64,000 nucleotides of DNA from a virus. Where the stretch lies: the IMG/VR virus record IMGVR_UViG_3300031920_000103, positions 47,874 to 111,873 of that record. One strand, 5' to 3'. The position numbers and the translations under genes were made by a program. Position 1 is the first letter of the stretch. Each line of letters starts with the position of its first letter. This document shows positions 1-7,923 of this stretch, one piece after another. Below the pieces are notes generated by a model. It ran no database searches and was not told the DNA's origin. It saw nothing but the letters and a program-made list of their open reading frames with translations.

Positions 1-213
1 GTCTGGCGTTTTCGTTTCGTCGGTAACAGCGGGTGCCGTTCCCGCGTCGTCTGTGCCCGGCGTAGTTGCCTCGGTTGGTGCAACGTCAGCGGGTGCGGCC
101 CCTGCGTCGATCGCGGTGACTTCGGGTGCCTCGTTTTGTCCGTACGCTGCGACTGTGAATAGCAGACAGACAGAGGCGGCTGCGGCCATAACCATAGGTT
201 TGGTGTTTCTCAT
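1..213 (-). CDS. Secreted Ala/Pro/Thr-rich protein, N-terminal part only
   Basis: The reading frame is open to the left edge, so only the first 71 residues are visible. It starts at ATG 211-213 after an AAGGGAA ribosome site. Residues 1-25 form a signal peptide: short basic start, hydrophobic core (MAAAASVCLLFTVAAYG), likely cleavage near AYG-QNE. There is no lipobox Cys. The rest is a low-complexity acidic Ala/Pro/Thr stretch that looks like an extended linker. It is the last gene of the leftward series in view and follows two membrane/coiled-coil genes, so an envelope role is likely. Function unknown. Confidence 0.7.
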   Translation of the reverse strand, partial: MRNTKPMVMAAAASVCLLFTVAAYGQNEAPEVTAIDAGAAPADVAPTEATTPGTDDAGTAPAVTDETKTPD

Positions 214-232
214 AAGAGTTCCCTTTCGCGCA

Positions 233-751
233 CTACTCTATCAGCACGGAGTGACCTACGAAACCCACCAAAAGCGCAGCGGCAACACCGGCGACCCCCC
301 ACGATAACGAAGTGCCCCAACGCGGTTTTACCCGCTCTTTCTGGTACTTGAGATCCGTTGCCTCTAGCTCTTTGGTAAGTGTGGTAACTCTTGCATCACC
401 GATCGCCATAGAGGCGGTGAGTGCGCCAACCGCGATCCGGAGGTCGTCGACTTGTTGCGCTTGCACCTTGAGTTTTAGATCGAGGTTGAAACGAGTTTTT
501 CGCGCGGTGAACAACTCCGCGTCAGCCGAGTAGAGTTGTTGCACCTCCGCAAGCGTTGGGTACCCGCAAACCTCAAGCCCCGGCTTTACCTTGTACACTT
601 TGCACTCTGGTACCACGTGCGGCCTGTAGCCCCGGTATACGTCGTCTTCTGCGTGTGCGCTATTCGGCGCTAGGCAGATCAGACCAAACAAGCAAATCAA
701 TAACGCGCTGATCGCCCGCGTGCCGCTCTTCGAGTCTTTTGATATTCGCAT
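233..751 (-). CDS. Exported coiled-coil protein with C-terminal membrane anchor (spanin-like candidate)
   Basis: 172 residues. The ATG at 751 has a close GAGGGA ribosome site; a TTG at 763 is the other possible start. The N-terminus is a signal sequence (LLICLFGLICLAPNSAHA, then EDD). A charged helical middle is probably coiled coil, and the last 25 residues contain a hydrophobic segment (GVAGVAAALLVGFVG). The Cys residues in the signal do not form a good lipobox. It overlaps the end of the upstream TM/coiled-coil gene by 92 bases, as Rz/Rz1 spanin pairs do. Signal plus C-terminal TM also resembles a unimolecular spanin. A lysis role is inferred; no homologue is recognised. Confidence 0.75.
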   Translation of the reverse strand: MRISKDSKSGTRAISALLICLFGLICLAPNSAHAEDDVYRGYRPHVVPECKVYKVKPGLEVCGYPTLAEVQQLYSADAELFTARKTRFNLDLKLKVQAQQVDDLRIAVGALTASMAIGDARVTTLTKELEATDLKYQKERVKPRWGTSLSWGVAGVAAALLVGFVGHSVLIE

Positions 752-1037
752 CGATTCCCTCAATCCTTTTCGCGGCCTTGTCGGCGCGCTCTACGGCCTC
801 CTTAGCGGCCTTTTCGTGCGGGGCACGTTGGGCGTCGGAACGCTCTTGCGCCTCTAAGATCTCAGCCTTGCGCTTCTCGTGGCGCAATTTGGCAAGCTCG
901 CCGCGATTCCTTTTCAGAATCGACGACGCAACGAACAAACCGAACAACAAGACCAAGATTGCCACGGGCCAAAGCCACCATTTCGGTTTCCCGTTGTCAC
1001 CTTTGGTAGATGAGAACACGTTGGCAATTTTGTCCAT
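660..1037 (-). CDS. Single-TM coiled-coil membrane protein (inner-spanin-like candidate)
   Basis: 125 residues. One membrane span at about 20-41 (WWLWPVAILVLLFGLFVASS) is followed by a highly charged Lys/Glu/Ala/Arg helix that should form a coiled coil. A short N-terminal cytoplasmic tail, one TM and a periplasmic coiled coil is the layout of Rz-like inner spanins. The 3-prime end is embedded in the start of the next gene in another frame, also typical of spanin pairs, but the partner is not a clear lipoprotein. A holin candidate lies 1 kb upstream. Spanin function is inference. Confidence 0.75.
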   Translation of the reverse strand: MDKIANVFSSTKGDNGKPKWWLWPVAILVLLFGLFVASSILKRNRGELAKLRHEKRKAEILEAQERSDAQRAPHEKAAKEAVERADKAAKRIEGIDANIKRLEERHAGDQRVIDLLVWSDLPSAE

Positions 1038-1417
1038 TAGCTGAAATCCTCGGTTACTGCGCGGCGCATATCAAGCGCGCTTGGTTTGATCACCGGGTAC
1101 CGCTTGCCGCTCACCAACTCAACCCAAACGTCGTAAACGTAATCGCGCGCGGGGTCGACGCCGATCGTGTCGGTTGGCGTCAGGAAGATTTGCGCCTGAC
1201 CTAGCGTAGCACCCGACTGTGCGAGCAATACGGCCTCTGACGCGTTTGCGGAGGTTTTACGCACGAGCGGATCGGTGTCGTCGATCGTTCGCTTGATGGT
1301 AAAAAAGATCTTGGCGTCGGTCAGATTGACTAGGTTTTTGCCCTTGTCCCTGACGGTTAGCAAAAGTGTTTTCGACGAGCCCCGGAGGATCGTCAGAGGT
1401 CTGCCTTGAATCGCCAC
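1037..1417 (-). CDS. BppU-type N-terminal-domain baseplate/fibre protein (candidate)
   Basis: 126 residues, predicted all-beta. The pattern RGSSKTLLLTVRD, then DAKIFFTIKRT, DPLVRKTS, IFLTPTDT and YVYDVWVELVSGKRYPV follows the family of small phage proteins related to the N-terminal domain of baseplate upper protein BppU (a beta domain around an FTIK.. strand and a YDV(Q/E)L strand). That assignment is from memory of the pattern. It sits at the end of the appendage block, 4 bases after the acidic-repeat protein, and is probably a minor virion part. Confidence 0.8.
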   Translation of the reverse strand: MAIQGRPLTILRGSSKTLLLTVRDKGKNLVNLTDAKIFFTIKRTIDDTDPLVRKTSANASEAVLLAQSGATLGQAQIFLTPTDTIGVDPARDYVYDVWVELVSGKRYPVIKPSALDMRRAVTEDFS

Positions 1418-1421
1418 GGCG

Positions 1422-1868
1422 CTAACTATCGCAGATAATCAACTCGCCTTCTAGCTCTTCCACCTCTTCGATCGTTCCGTCTAACTCGTCGACCGCAACA
1501 AGCTCGCCCTCGATGTTTTCGGCAAACTCGATCGTGCCGTCTAACTCATCAGAAACGATCAACTCACCGGCCAAATCGTCGACCTCATCGATCGTTCCGT
1601 CTAGGATCTCAACCTCCGTCTCTGGCAACACGGGTGTCGTGTCGATGTAGAACGCAACCACCGTGTCGCCGCCTTGCGGTGCAAACCCGAGCGTAACGAC
1701 GCCGGCTGCGGGCGTCGTCTCGGCCCACGGGTTGCCTAGGTTGTGCATCTGCAACTGACCGTTGACGTACACCGCAACAGTGCCGGCCGTGTACGGTGTT
1801 GGCGTCGTGTAAACTGTGTTCGCGCCGTCGATCGATCCGATCAAAGGCTCGAATTGTGGCTGTCCCAT
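1422..1868 (-). CDS. Minor structural protein with three acidic 20-residue repeats
   Basis: 148 residues. The N-terminal 75 residues form a small domain (SIDGANTVYTTPTPY, VAVYVNGQLQ, GDTVVAFYI) that recurs in two other genes here (1886-2098 and 7624-7923). The C-terminal half is three tandem copies of an acidic unit of about 20 residues with the core ELDGTIE, then a GEL(I/V)-type end; Glu and Asp dominate. The repeat is visible in the DNA with a 60-base period. It is probably a virion accessory protein. The acidic array might bind cations or act as a spacer; that part is speculation. Confidence 0.8.
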   Translation of the reverse strand: MGQPQFEPLIGSIDGANTVYTTPTPYTAGTVAVYVNGQLQMHNLGNPWAETTPAAGVVTLGFAPQGGDTVVAFYIDTTPVLPETEVEILDGTIDEVDDLAGELIVSDELDGTIEFAENIEGELVAVDELDGTIEEVEELEGELIICDS

Positions 1869-1885
1869 TGGCCTAGGCTAGCACG

Positions 1886-2098
1886 CTAAATCGGGCGGTA
1901 GTAGACCGTCACAACGTCGCCGATCTGCGGTGCCGGCGAGACTGTAAAATCCTTGCCGCCAAGCTCGGCCGGTTCCGCGTCTGCGAAACCATTGTTGAAC
2001 ACCACAAGCGATCCGGTCTTGTAGTCCCGGTTTGTAGTGTACGCGGTGTTCACGCCGTCGATCGTACCGTTGGCGAGTTCTGTGATTGGGTTAGCCAT
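1886..2098 (-). CDS. Small DG-domain structural protein
   Basis: 70 residues and essentially a single copy of the domain seen at the start of the 1422-1868 product and in 7624-7923: NGTIDGVNTAYTT, GSLVVFNNG, FTVSPAPQIGDVVTVYY. Such single beta domains are common as minor tail or baseplate parts. It lies between the acidic-repeat gene and the holin candidate on the same strand. Exact role unknown. Confidence 0.75.
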   Translation of the reverse strand: MANPITELANGTIDGVNTAYTTNRDYKTGSLVVFNNGFADAEPAELGGKDFTVSPAPQIGDVVTVYYRPI

Positions 2099-2440
2099 TT
2101 ACCACCAAAATCCAACTACCATCGACAACGCAACAACCGCAAGCAACGCGCCGGCAAGCATCAAACGCTTTTGCAACGAGCGCGCTTTAAACGCGGCTTT
2201 TGCGCTAGGGATGCCGGGGTCAGTCGTTTCTTTGTCGTATGGCTTGACGAACCAATGCGTAAGTAAAACACCGAACACCGCAGCGACGGCAAACGGTAGC
2301 CACCGCATCGAGTACGCCCACTCTCGGATCACTTCGCTGTACGTGTTGCCGCGCGTGTCGTCTAGCGCTAAGTAAATGTCGAATCCGCCAAGCGCAAAAA
2401 ACGCTACGAAAACAAACATTGCCGCCGCTCGTTTGCTCAC
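2099..2440 (-). CDS. Three-TM membrane protein, holin candidate
   Basis: 113 residues from a GTG at 2438-2440 that overlaps the upstream stop (GTGA). A longer version would start at 2488 but would overlap more. Three hydrophobic segments are visible: about 5-26 (AAAMFVFVAFFALGGFDIYLA), 50-70 (LPFAVAAVFGVLLTHWFV) and 93-113 (MLAGALLAVVALSMVVGFWW). Size and three-TM topology fit a class I holin. No neighbouring endolysin was found, so the holin label rests on topology and on being the only small multi-TM gene near the spanin-like pair. Confidence 0.75.
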   Translation of the reverse strand: MSKRAAAMFVFVAFFALGGFDIYLALDDTRGNTYSEVIREWAYSMRWLPFAVAAVFGVLLTHWFVKPYDKETTDPGIPSAKAAFKARSLQKRLMLAGALLAVVALSMVVGFWW

Positions 2441-2580
2441 TCGCCCTCGCCCTGCTCTTCGCGTTTTTTGCGTGCGAGTTCTTGCCAATCAACTTCGGGC
2501 GGTAGCTTGTGCTTGTTGATCGGTGCGGTTTCCTCGCCGTTTACGAGAACCTTTTTGTCGCCGTTGTTATTCGTAGGCAA
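2437..2580 (-). CDS. Small charged protein upstream of the holin candidate
   Basis: 47 residues if translation starts at the TTG at 2578-2580, which has GGGG nine bases upstream and overlaps the previous gene by only 14 bases. The frame could extend to 2673, but that would overlap by over 100 bases. The product is polar, with KLPPEVDWQELARKKREE near its end. Coupled to the holin candidate by a GTGA overlap. Function unknown; the start is uncertain. Confidence 0.5.
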   Translation of the reverse strand: MPTNNNGDKKVLVNGEETAPINKHKLPPEVDWQELARKKREEQGEGE

Positions 2581-3043
2581 AAGTTGATACCCCAAGTTTA
2601 AGATCGGTTGCGCCGACAGATTCGTAAATCGTGCGAATGTACAAGCCTGCGTAAACCACCATAGTCGAGTCAACGCGGAACTCTTGCCGCTCTGTTGATC
2701 GCGGGTTGACGTACTCGGTTACGACGTACTTTTTAAGCTCTAGCACGTCGACACCAACGGTCAGCCCGTAGGTCGCAAACAGTCCTAGCGCGTCGTCTTT
2801 GTCTACTACGGCCTCCTCGATGTAATCACCGATCGCCGCGTTAGCGTCGAGCACTTGGTACCAACCGCCGCGCAACTCGCGCTCGGTCGTTACGGGTATG
2901 TCGAAAATGTTTGTAGCACCGGCCGTGATCGAGTAGAGGTTTCCCCTCCACTTGGGATGCAATCCCCCGGTGTCCTCGAAACCGGAGACAACGATCGGCT
3001 GACCCTTGGCGTTAGTCGGCTGTGTTTTTAGGTTCAAGCTCAT
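2567..3043 (-). CDS. Hypothetical virion-associated protein
   Basis: 158 residues with predicted beta strands (LYSITAGATNIFDIPV, WYQVLDANAAIGDYI, RQEFRVDSTMVVYAGLYI). No signal, TM or known catalytic motif. It overlaps the upstream gene by an ATGA and lies in the appendage block, so it is probably a structural or tail-appendage protein. I do not recognise the family. Confidence 0.8.
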   Translation of the reverse strand: MSLNLKTQPTNAKGQPIVVSGFEDTGGLHPKWRGNLYSITAGATNIFDIPVTTERELRGGWYQVLDANAAIGDYIEEAVVDKDDALGLFATYGLTVGVDVLELKKYVVTEYVNPRSTERQEFRVDSTMVVYAGLYIRTIYESVGATDLKLGVSTFAYE

Positions 3044-4041
3044 GGCGTGTCCTCAACCCCAAAGTGTGCATACGCGCGCATCTCGGAGATAACAGATAGG
3101 TCGTCACGGACAACAATCTCTAAAACTGCGTCGTCGGTAACTACCACGGAAGCGTTGCCCGGCTTTACCATGAACCCGACAAGCAATTTGTTATCCGCAA
3201 AGTTGAACGACTCTTGCGGGTGGTACTGCCCGAAAAGTTGTTGGTTGTTCTTTGTCACGAACCGCCACAACACCTCGCCAGTTGAGATTTTCTTGTGCCG
3301 CATGATCAGCCCCTTACCGAGCCCGGCAACAACGTTCGCAAAAGCGGTGCTAGTCCACCCGCTATCGGGTGCGGTGATCATAAGTACCGCCATGGTTAGG
3401 TGGTACGCCTTGCTCGCGGGTGCCGCTAGGCGGAATCGATACGGCCCGCCTCCCGTTGCCGTAACCAACTTGATGTCGTCGAGAAAGTAATGCTGACCCG
3501 CTGCGTTGCCGTAGCGGATCCTTAGTTTCTGCACGTTGCCGGTCAGCCCAAAGTCTGCGATCGGGATCGAGATCTGTTGCCACACACCTAGATCCATATT
3601 CGGCGCGTACTGGTCTAGGCGAAGCTGCACACCTACGACAGCGTTTGTGGCGTCTTGCCAACGGATTTGCATACGCGACGACGCCGGGAACGATTGCGGG
3701 TTTACCCAAACCTTTACCTCGTCGTACAGCGTCGCAACGTCGATCATAGATCCGTTGTCGAAAAGTGTTTTGTCGTTTTGCGCCGTCGATCCTGTGTCCC
3801 ACCCGTTTGTGCCGTTACGATTTGCGCCGGCTGTTTCGGATCCCGTGCCCGAAACAGCCCAGTCTGCGCCAGTGTCCCCCGCGCCGCCGCCGTTCCACAA
3901 AACAACCGCAGCGCCAGACGCCACGCCGTCTACGTTCATAAGCTCGGATCCGTCGTCGGTGCGGGCGAATGGTTCAACGCTCAGAACTAGCTCACGGTCT
4001 GCCGTTACTTGGTTCCCGTTTGCGTCTTTGTTTATAGCCAT
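3040..4041 (-). CDS. Appendage protein with a jelly-roll carbohydrate-binding-like domain
   Basis: 333 residues. Residues about 85-195 read like a carbohydrate-binding or galactose-binding jelly roll: NGSMIDVATLYDEVKVWVN, MQIRWQD, GVWQQISIPIADFGLTG, VQKLRIRYGN and the closing HYFLDDIKLV. The C-terminal third is another beta-rich region. Proteins of this form in phages often decorate tail appendages and bind surface glycans; binding here is inferred from fold-like pattern only. It overlaps its upstream neighbour at TAATG and the downstream gene at ATGA. Confidence 0.8.
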   Translation of the reverse strand: MAINKDANGNQVTADRELVLSVEPFARTDDGSELMNVDGVASGAAVVLWNGGGAGDTGADWAVSGTGSETAGANRNGTNGWDTGSTAQNDKTLFDNGSMIDVATLYDEVKVWVNPQSFPASSRMQIRWQDATNAVVGVQLRLDQYAPNMDLGVWQQISIPIADFGLTGNVQKLRIRYGNAAGQHYFLDDIKLVTATGGGPYRFRLAAPASKAYHLTMAVLMITAPDSGWTSTAFANVVAGLGKGLIMRHKKISTGEVLWRFVTKNNQQLFGQYHPQESFNFADNKLLVGFMVKPGNASVVVTDDAVLEIVVRDDLSVISEMRAYAHFGVEDTP

Positions 4042-4901
4042 TAGGTTGTTTCCTCGAATCCCTTAACGACCGCATCGATTTCTAACGAGCCACCCGACAA
4101 CCTTATTCTGCGCACAATAATTTTCTCCGTGCCTGTGCCCACCATGACTGTACCGTCGCGAGCCTTAAAAGTATCCGGCGAAATCTGATTAGAGAATCCC
4201 GCTACATACTCGCGAGAAACAAGGTGCTCGCTTCCGTTGTCGTAAACGATGTCGATGCGTGAACCGTTCTCGGTGGAGTCACCTTCGGATCCGCCAATCA
4301 AGGTCAGCAAAGTAAAGGTGCTTCCGACCGCGATTATGTAATCAGTATCGTGCGGCGTTATCCCCGCTGTGATTATTAGCGGAGTGTCCGCAGAAATCTG
4401 TATTGCGGTTGCTCCGGGCGGCGGCTGTGCCTCGACTATCGACACCTTGCCCGACACGTCGAGGCGCTTTTTTCCGTCAATAAGATCGTGTGTGATCGTA
4501 GCGTCGTCAACACCATCGGTGATGTAGACCTTGCCAACAATTTCGGTGCCGGCACCGAGACCGATCGGGTCGGTGATCTTCTTAATTCCGTCAGTGTCTT
4601 TGATCGAGTCTAGTACCGCGTCGATCGTTGTCAGCCTTCCGTCAGCCGCTAGTAGCGTTGCCTCTGTTGCGCGTGTGCTAAGCGCAACGTCTAGGTTTGA
4701 GGTGTCCGCGTCGATCGTTGTCAGCAACGCGACCGACGAGTTTGTGTCGACTAGGATTGCGTCTAGTGCCGTGTCGATCGTTGCAAGTTTTGCGTCGAGC
4801 GCTTGTAGCGTTGCCTCGGTGCCTAGGTCGACGGTTGCGCCCGCCGTGTTGAGGGATTTAAAACCCTCGTTGTCTACCTCGACTAAATTAAAACCGCTCA
4901 T
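4041..4901 (-). CDS. Fibre-like protein with heptad repeats
   Basis: 286 residues from the ATG at 4899-4901, which overlaps the upstream stop (ATGA). Residues about 20-105 are repeats of a helical pattern (ATLQALDAKLATIDTALD, ATLLAADGRLTTIDAVLD) with hydrophobic heptads, as in trimeric fibre stalks. The C-terminal part is beta-rich and contains GTGTEKIIVRRIRLSGG, also seen at fibre or head-decoration domain ends. Probable trimeric appendage; receptor unknown. Confidence 0.8.
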   Translation of the reverse strand: MSGFNLVEVDNEGFKSLNTAGATVDLGTEATLQALDAKLATIDTALDAILVDTNSSVALLTTIDADTSNLDVALSTRATEATLLAADGRLTTIDAVLDSIKDTDGIKKITDPIGLGAGTEIVGKVYITDGVDDATITHDLIDGKKRLDVSGKVSIVEAQPPPGATAIQISADTPLIITAGITPHDTDYIIAVGSTFTLLTLIGGSEGDSTENGSRIDIVYDNGSEHLVSREYVAGFSNQISPDTFKARDGTVMVGTGTEKIIVRRIRLSGGSLEIDAVVKGFEETT

Positions 4902-5356
4902 GTCAGCACCCAATCCGTCGATGCGACTTTGCCGCCCGATCGCGTGATCGTTTTCGTTAGCGTTTCGACAAGAGTTCCCGCAACGTCGTATGCCTTTTCT
5001 ACGATCACAGAAACTTTGCCGAATGCCCGCGTTATATTCGTTTCACGAATTTTTACGGTCTTGCCGTTGTCGGTCCACAAAATAACGTCGGTGATATTGT
5101 CGCCCGATCTTATGACCTCTTCCCACGCTGTCTCGGCCGGTACGTGCACTAGCTGATCGAGGTCGCGGTGCCCGCCCTCACTTAGCCCTGAGCCGGTCGT
5201 CAGACTCTTTACGCCGGTCGAGAGCTTTACGACTAGATCGTCGCTGACAAAACGCACCGCGCCGTCGACGGTTGGGGGACCGTCAGCGGTGCGATCTTCG
5301 TACTGGGTTTCCTCTTCGAGCGAGGCCCCCGGTGTTCTGTCTGGGGTGATTCCCAT
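4898..5356 (-). CDS. Hypothetical structural protein
   Basis: 152 residues, acidic, beta-rich in the second half (DVILWTDNGKTVKIRET, FGKVSVIVEKAYDVAGTLVETL). The DTDGKT/T-I type hairpins resemble domains placed in front of fibre stalks. It is translationally coupled to the fibre-like gene by an ATGA overlap and begins one base after the stop of the Lys-rich protein gene. Family not recognised. Confidence 0.75.
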   Translation of the reverse strand: MGITPDRTPGASLEEETQYEDRTADGPPTVDGAVRFVSDDLVVKLSTGVKSLTTGSGLSEGGHRDLDQLVHVPAETAWEEVIRSGDNITDVILWTDNGKTVKIRETNITRAFGKVSVIVEKAYDVAGTLVETLTKTITRSGGKVASTDWVLT

Positions 5357-5923
5357 TTACTTTTTCGTGCGTTTTGCGGCTGCGGCTATCTTAGCGAATC
5401 GCTCTTTGTCTGCGGGTGTTTTCTTTGCGGCCTTTTTCTTGGCGGGTTTCTTTGCAGGCTTTGCCGGCGTTTTCTTTTTGGCGTCTTTTGCCTCTTCGGC
5501 TGCTTTGGCTTCTGCTTCTTTTTCAAGCTCCGCACGGCGCACAGCTTTAGAAATCGCGAGGTCTCCTTTTTTGATCGCGGTGTCGCGCTGCTTTTCGAGC
5601 AACGAGATCTGACCCTCGCAGCGTAGCTTGCTGTTGATCTGATTTTTTGCGTTGTCGAGACACATCGTTTGGAATTGCGCGATCATGTTTTTCGCGTAGA
5701 CGCGCGCAACGTTAGATTCGCTCGGAGACATTTCGGTGTCGGCTGCAATGCGCTCCTCGATGCGCGCGGCAAAGTTCGGCATTTGCTTACCCATTTGCGC
5801 GAGTGCTTGCGCCGCGCCATCGTGCTCGTGCGATTCTCGCTTAGACGTAGCGGCAAGCTCGATCGCATCCCTTGCCTGCTCGTCGTAAACGCCCTTAATT
5901 ATTTCTGCTTTTTCGTATCCCAT
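5357..5923 (-). CDS. Helical protein with a histone H1-like Lys/Ala/Pro tail
   Basis: 188 residues. The first 120 residues are helical with no known motif (NFAARIEERIAADTEMS, then ARVYAKNMIAQFQTMCLDN). From about residue 130 the chain becomes AEAKAAEEAKDAKKK and then a run of KTPAKPAKKPAKKKAAKKTP, closely resembling histone H1/HU-like bacterial DNA-binding tails. It may bind nucleic acid or be packaged. It lies between two appendage genes and just downstream of a strong terminator. Function inferred only from composition. Confidence 0.75.
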   Translation of the reverse strand: MGYEKAEIIKGVYDEQARDAIELAATSKRESHEHDGAAQALAQMGKQMPNFAARIEERIAADTEMSPSESNVARVYAKNMIAQFQTMCLDNAKNQINSKLRCEGQISLLEKQRDTAIKKGDLAISKAVRRAELEKEAEAKAAEEAKDAKKKTPAKPAKKPAKKKAAKKTPADKERFAKIAAAAKRTKK

Positions 5924-5943
5924 CGAGGTGGATCCTAAACTAA

Positions 5944-5973
5944 AAAGGGCACCTCTGGGAAGAGGTGCCCTTT
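5944..5973 (-). terminator. Intrinsic terminator after the 528-aa appendage gene
   Basis: Perfect 13-base-pair stem (AAAGGGCACCTCT and its complement) with a 4-base loop, followed on the minus strand by CCCTTTTTAGTTT. It sits 22 bases after the stop of the gene at 5995-7581 and before the Lys-rich protein gene. Strongest terminator in the window. Confidence 0.9.
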
Positions 5974-5994
5974 GTCAGTGATTAGGCTAGGCTA

Positions 5995-7581
5995 TTAGAC
6001 CCAACTGATCACGCAAATGACATCGCCAACTTTCAGTTTCTTCTCGAATTTTAGTTGGCCAAGTGCCAATGAGGTTCCGGGGTACACGTCCAAGTTCGCG
6101 GCAGCGTCTACACCGTTTACTTGGAACACGCCGTTCAGGTAAATATCGTAGTCTGTGACGAACGTTCCGCCGCTTAGATCGCCAAGTGAGGCGCTCAAGT
6201 TTAAGTCGGATAGTGAAACGTCTGTGTCGGCTGCGGCTGCGACGGTGACGATCGAGTGTACCTTTGTGCGGGCAGCGGCAGACGCGTTCGCCTGCGTGAT
6301 CGCGTTGAGTAGTGACACCTCGCCAAACTCAACCTCGAATGCGTCCCACTCTGCGGTTGTTTCCGAGAGCTTGATTCCGCCCGTCTGTGCCCACGTAGAG
6401 CCAGCTTGGTTTACATCGTCAAGTAGCATCTCGTTTGCTGCAACGAGATTCAGGTCAGCCGCGCCGCCCGATGCAACAGTGAGTGCGCCGCCCGAGTCGA
6501 TCTGATTTGCCGTTACGCCAACGTTGATCGTCGTACCGGCTACGCCGGTGTCAAAGCTCGCGCCATTGTCGAAATCGTTTACGATCGCGTCAACGCGGAA
6601 GGTGTCAACCGCAGCCTCTACGGCAAGCTCTGTCGTGCCGCCTGTGCTCCCTTCGGTAGCAACAAACAAAGGGGCGTTCGCGAGATCACGAATCGACCAA
6701 TCAATACCGGCAGCCAGATCCAGAATTGCGTTTGTCGTAAGCTCGACAGGCGTTGCGCCTTGGTTGTCGTAACCGGCCTGACGAGTAACCGTGGTGCCGG
6801 CGGGAACGTCGATGTTCGCGCCGCCGAGAAAGTCAGCCTCGTTTAGATCTTCCAAACGAACACGCTCGACGTAGCAGTAATCGTAGTTAACCCCGTTCAT
6901 TGCGCCAGCGGTGATCGCAACTAGATCGTTGCCGGTTGCGTTGAGCTTAACGAACGAAATTTGTACGCGGTCAGAAACCGCATCAAGGATCGTGTCGCCA
7001 TCGGCAAGACCTAGCTCGCCTTGCATCAAGCCGTAGATCTTATCGCCGGCGTCGAGGATAGGATCGCGCGTTGCCGCGTTGACAATTTCGACGAGGTTCT
7101 TTGGGCTGATCGCAGTTGTGCCGGCAACCTCGACTAGACTTGCGGTGCCCATCGTGGCACCGGTAGAGACAACGGTGCCTAGCGTGGTCGCAACAACCGC
7201 AGCGATCAAGTTTCCGGGAAGCTCGCCAATTCCGAGAATGTCTACGATGTCGCCGGGTGCGGCGATCGCGATCGAGTTGAGTCCCCAGTAGCACCGCAGA
7301 ACTCGCTTTTTCTCAAGCGCGTGCAGTCCGGTGTTGAGGTCGTTTACGCCGCGTTGCGCGCCAGCCTCAAGCGTTGCGGGGGTGTTTAGATCGATAAACC
7401 AATCACCAGCCTGACCATCAAAAAGGTTTGATACCTGCGAGCGGAGATTGTTTAGATCGTCCTCAAGGCTCGCGGGGTTGGTCTCGTGGTTTGCCTCACT
7501 AGGGGCAACCGTGTCGTCGTAATTCGCGACCGGAAAAGTTTGGCGGATTTGAGTTTCTTGATCTAGTAACGTGATAGCCAT
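5995..7581 (-). CDS. Large appendage/fibre structural protein
   Basis: 528 residues, rich in Ala, Asp, Thr and Gly with repeated beta-strand patterns (VEVAGTTAISPKNLVEIV, TTINVGVTANQIDSGG) and few charged clusters. The end (DYDIYLNGVFQVNG, then KLKVGDVICVISWV) has the compact beta closure seen in phage fibre or decoration proteins. A short N-terminal helical part (LEDDLNNLRSQVSNLFDG) may form a trimer neck. A dedicated strong terminator lies directly downstream, which suggests high expression and a multi-copy virion component. Receptor or decoration role is inferred. Confidence 0.85.
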   Translation of the reverse strand: MAITLLDQETQIRQTFPVANYDDTVAPSEANHETNPASLEDDLNNLRSQVSNLFDGQAGDWFIDLNTPATLEAGAQRGVNDLNTGLHALEKKRVLRCYWGLNSIAIAAPGDIVDILGIGELPGNLIAAVVATTLGTVVSTGATMGTASLVEVAGTTAISPKNLVEIVNAATRDPILDAGDKIYGLMQGELGLADGDTILDAVSDRVQISFVKLNATGNDLVAITAGAMNGVNYDYCYVERVRLEDLNEADFLGGANIDVPAGTTVTRQAGYDNQGATPVELTTNAILDLAAGIDWSIRDLANAPLFVATEGSTGGTTELAVEAAVDTFRVDAIVNDFDNGASFDTGVAGTTINVGVTANQIDSGGALTVASGGAADLNLVAANEMLLDDVNQAGSTWAQTGGIKLSETTAEWDAFEVEFGEVSLLNAITQANASAAARTKVHSIVTVAAAADTDVSLSDLNLSASLGDLSGGTFVTDYDIYLNGVFQVNGVDAAANLDVYPGTSLALGQLKFEKKLKVGDVICVISWV

Positions 7582-7623
7582 GGCTGCGTGTTCCCCTAAT
7601 GCGTTTCGTTGTGTTTGTAACGA

Positions 7624-7923
7624 CTACGCCCGCACGTAGTCAACTCGTATTGTTTCGCCCGTCTTTGGTGTACACGCTGCGGCAAAAGTTATCGTGTCGT
7701 AACCCGTGCCTACTCCACCGCTTTCGCTTGCGGTAAAGTCGTCCCCTAACGTCTGCCTCTGACCGTTACGATAAACTCGAATCGTCGCAACGTCAAAGGC
7801 TTCCGGCGTCGTGTGTACAGGATTCGACCCGTCGACAATCCCACTTGGCTCGATCGAAAAACTCTGCTCGGCCAATATGTCTATTTCGACTAAAAAGCCT
7901 GCGTCAAATTGTAGAACTTTCAT
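7624..7923 (-). CDS. DG-domain structural protein
   Basis: 99 residues: a short N-terminal extension followed by the same domain as in 1422-1868 and 1886-2098 (PSGIVDGSNPVHTTPEAF, IRVYRNGQRQ, DYDTITFAA..., GETIRVDYV). The start codon overlaps the upstream stop as ATGA. Probable minor tail or baseplate part, and one of three dispersed copies of this domain in the window. Confidence 0.8.
   Translation of the reverse strand: MKVLQFDAGFLVEIDILAEQSFSIEPSGIVDGSNPVHTTPEAFDVATIRVYRNGQRQTLGDDFTASESGGVGTGYDTITFAAACTPKTGETIRVDYVRA

Noticed and set aside
2437-2673. 78-residue version of the gene before the holin candidate
   Set aside because: Would overlap the previous gene by over 100 bases; a TTG start at 2580 with GGGG upstream explains the frame better.
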